From Mesaphorura yosii (Eukaryota; Arthropoda; Collembola; Poduromorpha; Tullbergiidae): a stretch of DNA of 64,000 nt. The translations under genes and the position numbers were made by a program. Below the pieces are notes generated by a model, which was given only the letters and a program-made list of their open reading frames with translations, was not told the origin of the DNA and ran no database searches. This document shows, in pieces, positions 37,601-49,600 of the stretch (within the stretch, counting starts at the first letter, position 1; the number at the start of each line of letters is the position of its first letter). The stretch is from assembly GCA_009869945.1 (NCBI GenBank), contig WIXG01000053.1, forward strand, positions 186,001 to 250,000, given 5' to 3'.

Positions 37601-40600
37601 CACGCTTGCAGCGGTCTGCATTGCTCGCAGTTAGTAGGAGAATTAAATTTACAAATTAGATTAGGCGAATAAATTAAAACAACGGATCACGCAACAGCGT
37701 CAGCGGCCGCCCGAGGCCTTTCCTGTCTGCCACCGAAAGCCGACTGACAAGGAAAACGCATGGGAAACTGGCCGACTTGGTGAGACTACAGAGTGCACAG
37801 GATAAACACCGCAATTATCTTCGTTTGATTGCTGATTATCGTAATTGACATCTGCAGACATCGCTCTCTCTGATCAAGCTAGCTCGCTAGCTTCTTTGCT
37901 CACTCGTGTGCCTGTACTGCTGCGTGAGTATTTTGCTATTTCACCATTTCGCATTTCCTATGGGAAGACAGCTGAAAAACTCGCCAACCGCCTGCCTTTC
38001 CTTCAAGTTGCCTCTTTATTTTCCAGTCAGTTTACTCCGGCGAACGATAAATACAAATAGGATGGCATGTTTTTGAAACTCGCGTGTTCTTGCCGGAGAA
38101 TGTCAGAATTCTTATTCACGACACAACACAACGGCCAGTGCACGTTCACGTCGTCAGCCTACGATGGTCAATCTAATTTGGTGCTCTCTGACTGCAGTGC
38201 GCAGCAGCTCCGTGAACATTGAATACACAAATTGCTGCAGATAAATAGCACAGATAAAAGTGTACACAACACAGACACGTTACACGAGCACTGTGGGAGA
38301 AAGCGGGAGTACGCGCTCTGCTAATACTAATAATAACGTTAATATCATGACCCTGTCTGTCTCGACGTCCATTCATCTTCCATTGTCCAAACTAAAATTT
38401 TCTCATTTTATTCAGCACCCAGTTTATTTGGAACGCAGTCTCGTCTCGTCATCGGGCGAGGCATGCCTTCATTGTGAAAAGTCACACCTTCGCTTCCACA
38501 CAGAATTTGCAAACGGAGAACGCGATATCGTCATTTGTTATATTCCTAAGCACACGAACATTGTGATTAAAGCGTGATGGAAATTTTTCGGACAGACAGT
38601 ATAAAATCCATTTTTTCAACGGGAACGTCGTCATAAAAATTAATCAAGCAGGCGACTCGAAGAGAGACTCCTGCTTCATTGAACGGATACGGAGTTGAAT
38701 TAAACTAATTTAATTCCTTATTCAGCAAGAGCTTAGGGGCGGTGGCAGGGCATCATTGAAACGGAAGTAAAGTTATAGAAAAGAGTCAGCGCATGGATGG
38801 ACGGACGCGGTCGGGCGGGGAGGGAGCACGTAAATAGCGCCATGTGCGTAGGGCGTTTTGGGCACAACTACCAGCAATTACACAATACACGAATATACAT
38901 ATACACGGGTCGATTTCTATTTGCAAACCTGTGGACACCGACCAAATAAATAAACCAAATACTGATGTCAACGAACAAGTCATTCTGATTATAATTAATT
39001 GCGGTTGTGGTTGCGGGGACTTGAAAGAAATGAAATGTGATACATCGAAGCACAAACAGTATTCATGAACTGCGGCGGCGGCCGGTGGTACGACAACGAT
39101 TACGCTGACAAAACGACGACGACGCGGACGACAAATTGCTTCATTTACAGGGTTCAGAGTGCCTACGTGGTCGGGAGTGAGTTTGTAATTACAATTACGC
39201 CTTTCTCGCTACCTGCCTTTAGCTTCTGGCCTGCCACTTGACTCTTGACCTATGACCTCTGCTCTGCTAAAGCCTGAACCCTGCATTTGCGAATGTGCTG
39301 CTACCGAAATACACGCAGGGTTTGTTTGTATATGTTTTTGTTGTTACCTCATGTCACCGTAGCCCACAGTCGTCATTGTTATAACGGCCCACCAGAAAGC
39401 GTCTGGAATGGACTCGAAATCAGAGTCTGGGACATTCGACTCTGCGTGATATACAACGCTGGCAAAAAGAACTATACCTAAAAAGAAGCAGTCGCAATTT
39501 TCTTATTATCCGGCTCATGAATCTCCTCGTACACATTTAACAACGTACAACAGGGATTAAATGAAGAAACATAAAAGCGCGGATGAAATTGCTCGCAATT
39601 CAATGATTTTTATATCGCCATTCGCGATGCGGCGAGTGAGAGAGAAACCACACACGAGAGAAAATCTTCAATGCGCAGAATTATTGCAGTAATATTTTGT
39701 AATTCGCCTCAAAGGTCTTAATTCGTTCTCAAAGCAAATGCAGTAAAGTCTGTAATGGCCGTAAAACAGGATCGGGGATCATCACGTTGGCCGGCCACAA
39801 TCGCATTCACGAACCCATTGAATTGGCTCGTCTCCGTCATTCTTCGTGCTCGTCATTGTGCTAAATTATTGCTACTTGGCTGGCAGGTCTCTTGTCGTAA
39901 ATACGAATTAAAAACCTTCATAGGACATGAATCTCATTAAGAATTTGCTGTTGCTTCCGACGATAATTTTCGTTCATTTCGGGGCGTTCCATTTTATTCT
40001 GGCAAGTAATGACACCCACCCTGCCCCGGCAATTTTATGAAGCCTGGGGCGAGAGACACTTTATGTCTGTGGTCTTTCTCTTTCTTACAAATTAGGCCAG
40101 GCATGGATATAAAAAATAAGATAGAGAAAATCATAATTGTGCGCAAAATATAATTGGTTTGAGGGCAGCACTTCATTTTCTGCAAATTTTTGCGCATTCG
40201 CAAAAATCATCATGTAATCCTTTTCATCAAGTGCCTTAACTCAAGTTAGTCAAGAATCGCAATGAACTCAAATGTCTGGCTAAGAAATTAGGACATTTTA
40301 AAACTCTCGTGATAAATTGTGCGGAAATCCATTTGAAATCTCAAACTTTGAAATGAGAGAAGCGCACTTTATTACTTAATCCCTGCCTATGCCTGCTTAA
40401 TTCAGGTGGCATTTCGCCTCGCTGCCCGTGAAAGCGTGCTTCGCTCGGTGCGGAGACGTTCGCAAAGCATGGCGTATCGTTCTGCAAAGCAGTTCTGCAG
40501 TTCTGCCGGCTGAGCAATTAGAAAAAGATAAATTGTAGAAAGTGGGTGGGTCAGGAGAGAGAGTAACTTTTTCCATTCTTTTTCCGAGCGTATTATGCAC

Positions 40601-43600
40601 GTCTCACTCTTCTCTCGCCGTGTTGTTTTTGTTTGTCCTGATGCTAATAGCTTGCTTTCCTCGCCAAACGGCTTCTCCACGTGCGGCGCGTTTGCGTTTG
40701 TTTCGGGATCCTCGATCCTGGAACATCTTTTAAGAGTGTAGTGGTTTTAATAGGAATTTTATAATGCCATAACTGTCGGCCGCTCGCTGGGCAGCAGCAG
40801 CGACGAGATCGAGAATTTAACGCCGTGTACACGCGAAGTTTGTGGTGCAGGCTGAGAAGCGTCCTTGTCGGAGGAGCAGTGAGGAGAAAGTTTTTGTATT
40901 AACCTATTTTACACTTACTACTTTCTCTGCATGTGAAAATTATTAATACGCGACTCGTCTCGTCTTGCACGCTCGGCAGGCAGACTCACTCACGAGTTTT
41001 CTAATTCGCATACGCTCACGTGATGATCAGTACATTAAAATTTTAAATGAATCAGTGGCAGCGGCAGCGACTGCCTCGTTTCGGATTATGTCCAAAAATA
41101 GAATAAAAGTACATGGATAAATAGAGCGATTCACCGCCGCCAGGAGCCCAACCTTTGCTTTTGCTCAACTTAAAAAATGTGAGCTTTCCTGTGACACGTG
41201 GATTGATGGGTTGCATGAATTTTGCATTTGCATTATCGAAGATGAAATTGTTGAGCTCTGAACCTACTTCCTATTTACACTTGCAGCAAGCAGAGAGTTG
41301 GCTGATCGCGATTTCTCTGCTTACACCACCATGTTTGCAATTTGTGCTCAGCCTGACAATTTTTCTCTCGTTTTCGCTCTCGCGTCGCCAAAATTCTAAA
41401 TTCAGCGTCTGCTGACTTGGAAACTAAACCTCGTGAGACCCTTAATTAGACCTTGAATTTTAATAAACTCCGACTGTTGAATCTGCGCCGAACTTATTTA
41501 AAATGTAAATAAAAGAGTAAATCTGACTAGACTCATGGAAATATTTACTCGTTACTCTTTCAGCATGCGTGCTAATTTTTGTTTGGGTCTCTTTGTTTCG
41601 AAATGTTTTATGCTGAAGAAGCAACGTTACTCGAAAGCGTCCATCGAAGCCTGTCGAGCTGTTTTAAATTCTGAACCACGGAACGGAAAGAAAGGAGTAA
41701 ACGATAAATTTGATGAAAGAGTGAAGAAATATTAGGTGAGAGTTGGAGAGTGGAAGCGAGTGACTGCTTACCGATAAACAGGAAGAAGATGAGCAATCCG
41801 AGTTCTCGCATCGAAGCCTTGAGAGTTCTTCCGAGGATCTGGAGTCCCTTTGAATGTCTGGAGAGCTTGAAGATGCGGAAGACCCTCACGAGTCGGATGA
41901 CTCTGAGAATCGCGAGTGACATGGCTTGATTGGAGGCGGAGTCGCCCTTTGTCTTTGGTGCGGCAGGAACGTCGAGCTCATCTTCGGCCAAGACGGTCGC
42001 CAGCGTGAGAAAGTACGGAATGATTGCTATCAAGTCTATTATGTTCATGACGTCGCGAAAAAATAAAAATTTATTTGGACAAGAGGCGAACCGTATCATC
42101 AACTCAAAGGAGAACCAGACTATGCATATTGTCTCTGTTAAGAAGAAGGGGTCTGTCAAGTCAGGCACTTCGTCCTCCTCAACTATCGTCCGATTGTTGC
42201 TCGACGCACTCGCGTTGTGCAGCGTGTAGTGCTTAAAGTCGGGCAGCGTCTCCAGACAAAATATTACGATCGACAGAAGAATCACAAACACTGAAATTAT
42301 GGCCACCACACGAGCCTGCTGCGAACTCTCGGGGTACTCAAACAACAACCACACTTTACGCTGAAACACACTCTCCGGCAGCGGCTTCTCTTCCTCCTTG
42401 ATGAACCCTTCGTCTTCCCTATTGAAACAATAAAAACATTGGAATTAGCATTCAGCGCCTCAACACTCTTTGATTGACTTCTCTCCAACTCCTCTTTACT
42501 GTCGTTACCTAAACTTATTCGTGGCGACTTCACCCAGTTCGTAGAATTTGATTTCTTCGGCAAAGACGTCAAGAGGCACGTTGACTGGTCGACGGAGACG
42601 ACCACCACTTTGGTAGTAGTAGAGAATTGCGTCAAAGCTCGGTCGGTTTCGGTCAAAAAAATATTCGTTCCGCAGCGGATCAAAGTACCGGATTCGTCGT
42701 GCTGGGTCGCCCAACAATGTGTCTGGAAACTGATTCAACGTGCGCAGTTGCGTCTCAAAACGAAGTCCGCTCACCTGCACAAGACGAGCTCAAATTGATT
42801 CCTTCAATGTACAATTAGTTGGCCGCCAAATAAGCCGCTAAGCCTTCCGGGGCGGGCCCCAGCGCCATTATGCGGCATGAATTCCGATCCGCAGAGCAGA
42901 GCCCCAACACAGCGCCGCTCGAGTGCCATGTGCCAGAAATTTTTTATCAATTGAGCGGAACAAGGCGCAAGAATAAATTGATGGGAGGGTCATGCGCTGA
43001 ATATGAAATGAACGGTTATTACGTATGAACGGCCAGACCCAGCCGTGCTCAGCGCACGAACTGGTCTGTGCGGCACGGAGCAGAGAAAGCTATTTGATCT
43101 GAGCCGGAATGAGCCTGATTGTGTCTGACTTCATATCTCGACTTCCCGTGCACGCTTACGAAATCGCGCTGCCAGTATTTCTTCATTCCAATCAAATTGT
43201 TGAATCTTTTTTTTGTGGTCTCATTCTCCGAAATCTTATCGAATGCGGTCGCAATGAATCATTATTTGAAATTGTGAGACTCATCTCGGCTGAGGATCGC
43301 ACACATTTCGCAGTCGAACTCGATAATGGATTCCGCAATAATGATAAGCGAAACGATGCAGCAAGCAGCAGCCACACACCCTCTTCAAAGCCAAAAGTGC
43401 GCGCTTACTTCCGCGTACGCAGCGCAAAGCCACTTTCACCACATTCGCGATCCCGTTCGCGTGCGCGTCTCGTTTCTTTATTCATATGCATTCGCAGTCA
43501 ATGCTGACAATCTCAATCGCTATTGTGTTCACTTCTCATTCGATCTCTGATTTCTGCCTTTTGTCGGTGCGTTGAGTGGAGGAGAAAAGAAAGAAATCCG

Positions 43601-46600
43601 AGGCGCAGAATTGGCGAACCGAACGGGAATACGTGACTCGTTTGAATTAAGTGGCTTCGCCGTCTCTGCACTGCACTGCACGGAGATTAGCCTGCTTTCG
43701 ATTCAGCCGGCATTGCTTGCTCGCTCGCTCGTTCGGCGTGCTTTTCTGCTTTGCTGCCGCCACCGCATTCGAAAGTGTAACGAGAACGTCTTTCTTGACA
43801 TCACACATTTACATCTTTTCCCATTCCCATTGTCGCATGCGAGCTGATAGTGCGCTGACTTTTCCGAGCCCGACAAACTTTTTCTTCACAAACAGACGCG
43901 AGTAGTCACGAGTCACATACGGAACGTAGCAATAACAAATGAGGGAGGGATTCGGGTGAAATGAAGAAGAAGAATGAAACTGGGACAAACTGGCTCAGGC
44001 CGATAAGAAAACGCTGCGCTGCTGCATTTTTCTTCTTTTGTTTCACTCTTTGCATGCGAATAAATACAAATTTGCGGTCATAAATCATCCTAGACGGTGC
44101 GCGGCAGGCAACACGGCGCTTGTGGAAGCTCTGTTTTTGTTTGAAATTTGACAGCCGGCTACTTACGTTAATGACAACTCGTTCGCAGTCTTGATGATTG
44201 TGTGGAATTGGTTCAAAGTGTCCAGTCCCAGTCAGATGCAGCGAGGCTGGTGTTGGTCCTCCCTCGCCGTCCTCCTGACTGCTCAGCTTCGGCAAGGACC
44301 TGAACAAACAGAGAAAAATACACAGAAATTAGCTAACTCGGCGGATTCCGACTTCGGACTGGGCACTGGGCGACAGGTCAGAGTGACAAAGATCAGCCGA
44401 AGGTCGACCTGCGTGCGTGCGTGTGCCTCTGGAATGATAGACTGCAGCAGATTAATGTAATTACAGCTTCTCTAGCTTGTCGTAGGACTTCCACTGTGAC
44501 CGGTGACCATCCGAAAGAAAAACATGCCTTTATTTTCTCTTGCGTAATGTCGCGAGTCAACGGACGCCCGCAGTGCTGCTCGTCTCCGTCTGCGTACGCA
44601 CCAGCACATCTCAGTGCTGGAGATAAAAATGAGTGCGATGGAGTTTTGCCAATATTTTTACAGAAACAAACAGCCGCGTCGCGCGTCTTGCCAGCTGTAT
44701 CAAATGAACTCGATAAAATAATCTCGCAAATATTCCGGTTGTGGCCTGCAATGGCCCAGCCAGCGGCAAGGCGGCTGACGTGCAGATGAGCGAATGCTCA
44801 TCCGCATTCTCATTCGTATATTCATAATGAAGACGATGGCATGCGAACGGAAAATGTGGCAGTGTAATTTACCTACGAAAATCCTCTTTGTAGTTTGTGA
44901 GCACAACGAAGGGAATGAACGGACTAGGAGCCGCGTGCCCCTGCCCATGCTCAGCGTCTGACGGACCGTAAATCGGGCTACTTAGCGGGTAATCAGCAGT
45001 TTCACCCGCTTTCCCACTTGTTACGAATTTGTATTGTCGGCTTGTGGCACGAGACAGAGAATGCGTTTGCGAGTCGTGGTGTTCTGGGGGCGAAGACGAA
45101 GACCGGCGCCGATAGAGGAGCGGATGTCCTTCGCTGGGCGAGAGGGGTTGCAATTCGCGGTCTTGCTCACGTTCCCGACGTCTGCTTTGCGACGAAGGCG
45201 AGTCGTCGTGGCAGGATGACTTTATAAGGATTCCAGCCCTCGTTCGCCGTCGCCGCCGTCTTCCACTTCTTGGACTGGCATCGACCTCAGCTCGGTCTGA
45301 GCCAGCAGCGCAGGGGGCTGCCTGGGCTCCGACGGCTTCGGCGGCATGCCCCTCAGGTCCCAGTAAATGCGTGGATGGTGAAATGCCCCATTTCTCTGCG
45401 ACTTCGTGTTGTGGAAGTGTGACGACAGACGACCCGGCGATCACGACGGTGTCCACGGTGATGCTGTTTCTCTTCGCATGCGATGCCGAGACTCTGACGG
45501 TGAGCTTGACAGACGCAAGTCTTCAACGAAAGTGGTGTCCTCGGCCTCGTCACATCTGAATTTCGAGATGCAGGGATCACGATCACGGATGGATGAGTAC
45601 AAAAGTAGAAAAGTGGCTAGGCTCGTCTCGACGTCAATTAGGATGCTTTTAACACGAGTGTCACTCTCAACGCTGACAAACTCTGCACTGAAGAGACGAC
45701 TCCTCTGAAATTGCTGATGATGGCATTGCCTCAAGATCTTGAGAGTAATTGACTTTGACAGCCGTGCTGTTTGTGTGTGTTGAGCGAGTGTGTCAATCGA
45801 AGGCTGCAGGGTAGTGCTTTAAATGGGTCTAAATCGAAAAGCTTTTCGCACTTGAAGCGAATTGGATTATTTGAGCAGGAGACGAATTAGCAAAATTGAT
45901 CCGGCGATCGGAGCCTTGCGGAGATTGCAAACTGGGTCGTAAATTTCTCCAGAAACACTCGTTTGAGCTGGGTGTTGCTAATTAGCTGATTAGTTCAGGT
46001 GCACTCATGCCAATTGCGAAATTAAATAATCAGATTACAAGCGTTTCGCTTATTCAAAGCTTGCTTCCACCTGGAATCCTCTTGGCGCTTGGCTCACATC
46101 AACTCTTCTCCTTTGAGTGATGAGCAAAATTAATTAATTCAGGATTGTCTAATTAATTGCCGAAAACTCATTTCGTTTGAAAACTTTTGCTTGTCACTTG
46201 CTTCTGTTGTCAACTTTTCTTGTTTCGCCTGATCGCTCTGAAAATTAGTGCGACGAACAAGTGCTGGAGCTCGAATGATGGAATGGCGTGACCGATCTTG
46301 CTGTTTTATCTGCGAGCAAATCACTGCCGTGCCGCGTTCGGCGCTCCGTCCTCGCTGATTAGTGTTACTATGATACTCTTACTGGTTTTGCTATGGCCAA
46401 GTGCCCTCTTTTCGCTTGAGACGGCGAGCAACGTGTTTATGAGTTTGATTTGTGAGAACTTCTCGGCATGGCCCGCTTATTATAAATGCGTGGTCGTCGT
46501 CACGAAACACGGCACAAAACTGCACAGTCTTGCCGGAATTGGAAATTCTTGTCACGGAAAAGACGGGAAGACACAATCAAATTAGTCATTCACTGATTAT

Positions 46601-49600
46601 GTGTCGGATGGAAACAGAATTTGCATGTCTTAATAAACACGATACGCAAAACCTTAATTTTGGCAGAATTCAATTTAAAAATGGCACGGCTCAGTCACCG
46701 CGCACCGATTAATGAATAAATTATGAGGAAATTACACTGGGCACAAATTCACGGAATTCTTCTGAGGTGTACCCTCGAAATTAAAGAGGTTCATTAGGGC
46801 TGGCTGGACGGTTCACATTAACAATTGCAGAGTTGACTGGCCATTTCGATTCACTCGAGGATGGATTCGTTCTTGTGGAGTGTAAGGGGACGCGACGATC
46901 TTGTCGAATATCCGGTGGTTAATTACAGAATGCAGCGACTGAGTAAGTGTTTGAGCCGGCTTCTATGTTCCACTGCGGAGATAGATTTCCAACACCGCCA
47001 ACGTTTCGCCCAGCAGCAGCAAACTCTGTGTGCCACTTCAACACTGCCGAAGATTTGTAATTTCTGACATGCCGATAAATTCAGGGCGCCTGCCGACTCT
47101 GACGCAGGCAGAGCACAATGCTAATTAGAGCCGTCAGAATTGATAGAGGGACAGAAACAATGACAGGTGAAAAGTGCAAATCTGAGAAGAGGATGAGCGA
47201 CAAAGGAAGGAGTGAGTGCAAGAGGATGATGAGATGGCACGCAGCGGAATGCAATGCTACACCGAAGCTGCAGAGCTCAAATTCTGGCTTCTGCAAGACA
47301 GATTTCGGTTCAAATGGTGCTCGCTTCTCCGAACCGTGCTTGGTTGCAGTCGCAGTCTCGCCAATTCGTGCTCAGACCCACAGCGCATGCAGAGAAAGGC
47401 GCGAGCCGGTGAAAGCAAGAGAAAGCAGAAGGAAGAAGCTGCAGCGGCAACGGCGGAGTATAAGACGAGGAGACACACTGTCGTAGTGAAGTAGTGCCCG
47501 CATAGCAGAGCCCGCGAGTGAAAGTGTGCCGCCGACACTCTCGCCTTGTTGCAACGATCCGGCTGCGACTGCGGGTTGCTGATGCCTACAGTCATTATCA
47601 ATGAGAATGCGGCAGAAGTCTTACAAATTTAGGTGAAGGCAGCTTGGTCGAAATGATACCTCAATCCAAATGAAAATGCCGATCGTTTGTCGAAATCAGG
47701 CAAGCGCAGCTCGACTCGTGCGAGATGCTTCCGCAGCCGCAACTTTTTCGCAGTCAGTCTACGGAATAGTCATCAAGTCATCAAGAAATCAGAGAAAGCG
47801 GAAGGAAACAAAAAATGAGGCTGCGGCGGAAGTCGTTGCTCATCTTTCTATCATGTCATCATCAACTTCCTCACTTCCCTTTGTTGTCCAGCTGCTTATT
47901 TACTTCCTGCCTACCACAGTGCAGCAGCGCAGCTGCTTAGTTTACTGTTCCTCTGCGGCGGTGGTGGCGGGCTGCTGGTCTGAGGTGCCTGCCCAAACGC
48001 CGCAGCCATGAAGTGCGCTGGACATTATTTATAGTAGCAACAGCAAGACGATGTACGACCACGACCGACATACTCACACAAGTTGTAGTTACTTTTCCGC
48101 AAAGTTGGTCCGCTGTCGCTTTCTGCCGCTGTTGCTGCTGCTGCGAGTTACTTAAGTAATAAAGAAAAAATGCGAAAAATGTGGAAAATTACTTGCAGAA
48201 ATGGCTACATTTTCCCCCTTCTTTGTTGCTGGTGGCACATTCATCGTGTCGACACCAGCGAGAGGGAAACTACTGCATCAGTATTGATTTAGGCCCGGCA
48301 CATTGCAACCCGTGAACTAGACCAAAAATTGTCAGATTCTATTCAGCATTCACAATACGCGAGCTAAAGCAAAAGCCGTGGAAACAAAGAGAAACACGTC
48401 GTCGTCGGATTGCACGCATCGACGAGGCGGAGATGAGACAACGCTGGTACGAACGCAAATAATGGGAGCACGCAAGCATGGAGTGGATGGATCAACGGCA
48501 GCCGAGCAATTTATCCAGATTTCACTCGCCCTGTGTCCGATCTGAAAATATCACGCTGTACTGCAAAGCAAGGCAAGACAACGGAAGCGAAGACTGCGGC
48601 AGAGTTTCTCGAGCCATGCCCATTTTAAAATTACAATTTCGCGCAAGCACACGCATACAATCAAAATTGGACTATGCATGATCCCTGCTATTAATTTTCA
48701 TAAATATTAAATTGCACCCGTCCCTCCTTTCGCTTACAATGGTGATTTTAGGCCGGTCATTATTAATAAAATTAACGATACACCTTCTTTTGACTTTCCT
48801 TACCCCGAGATTCGACTGTTCGACGTTCGAACATGCTACCGAGAGACACTTCCCGTGTCACCTGTTGTCATTGACGAATGTCAGCAGTCGGTGACGGTGG
48901 CAGGATAGCAGTGTGAATCTATTGCCCGTAAAAACAATAGCCGTCATGTCCGCTCGCACATGCGATCGCATGAAGCTGTCTCACAGCCAGGCGGTGTGGG
49001 CGCAGGTGAAGCACAATCCTAACGGACTGCCATGGCGCGCCGTGCCGCTAAAAATACCGCCAAGGAAGTTGCTGTCTCGTCTCTCTCCCAGCAACGATTG
49101 TAGTCGCAGCATCCTGCGCTCATCGTGCACAATGCGCACTGCCCATGATTAGGAATTATCGTATGATTTACACGTATAATTTCGAGCGAAACATATGTTG
49201 GGAAATCATCAAGAGAAAACAAGGTGAAAAGCTATTTTTGGAGTCAAGTCGAAGAGACTTCCTTCCTTTCCTCTGTCGTCTGTCGGTTTTCTCCACACAC
49301 CACGCACCGCGCGCCGATGACGTGAACGGCGAGACATTAATAGCCTTCATCATCCGCACCGTACGCGTACGGGCGGACTTGTGCCCAGTCCAGTCCAGAC
49401 TTTTATTTTTAGACGACAGTGAGAAGAGGACGCACGCCGAACACGAACTGTCCATCGTCACCATACGAGCCAGTGGAGTCATGGCGACCGCCACGATACG
49501 AGCACGGCGAGTGCGACTGCGAGTGCAACCCGGGAAGAAAGACAATAGTTTCTCATTGATGCTCAGACTGATTAGAACTTGCGCTTACGCTTTGGCTTTG

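Noticed and set aside
45353-45734. Overlapping minus-strand frames that could supply a start codon for the Shaker 44873 exon
   Set aside because: They start at TTG or GTG, and the few ATGs nearby reach stops within about 20 codons in frames that do not continue into the common exon.
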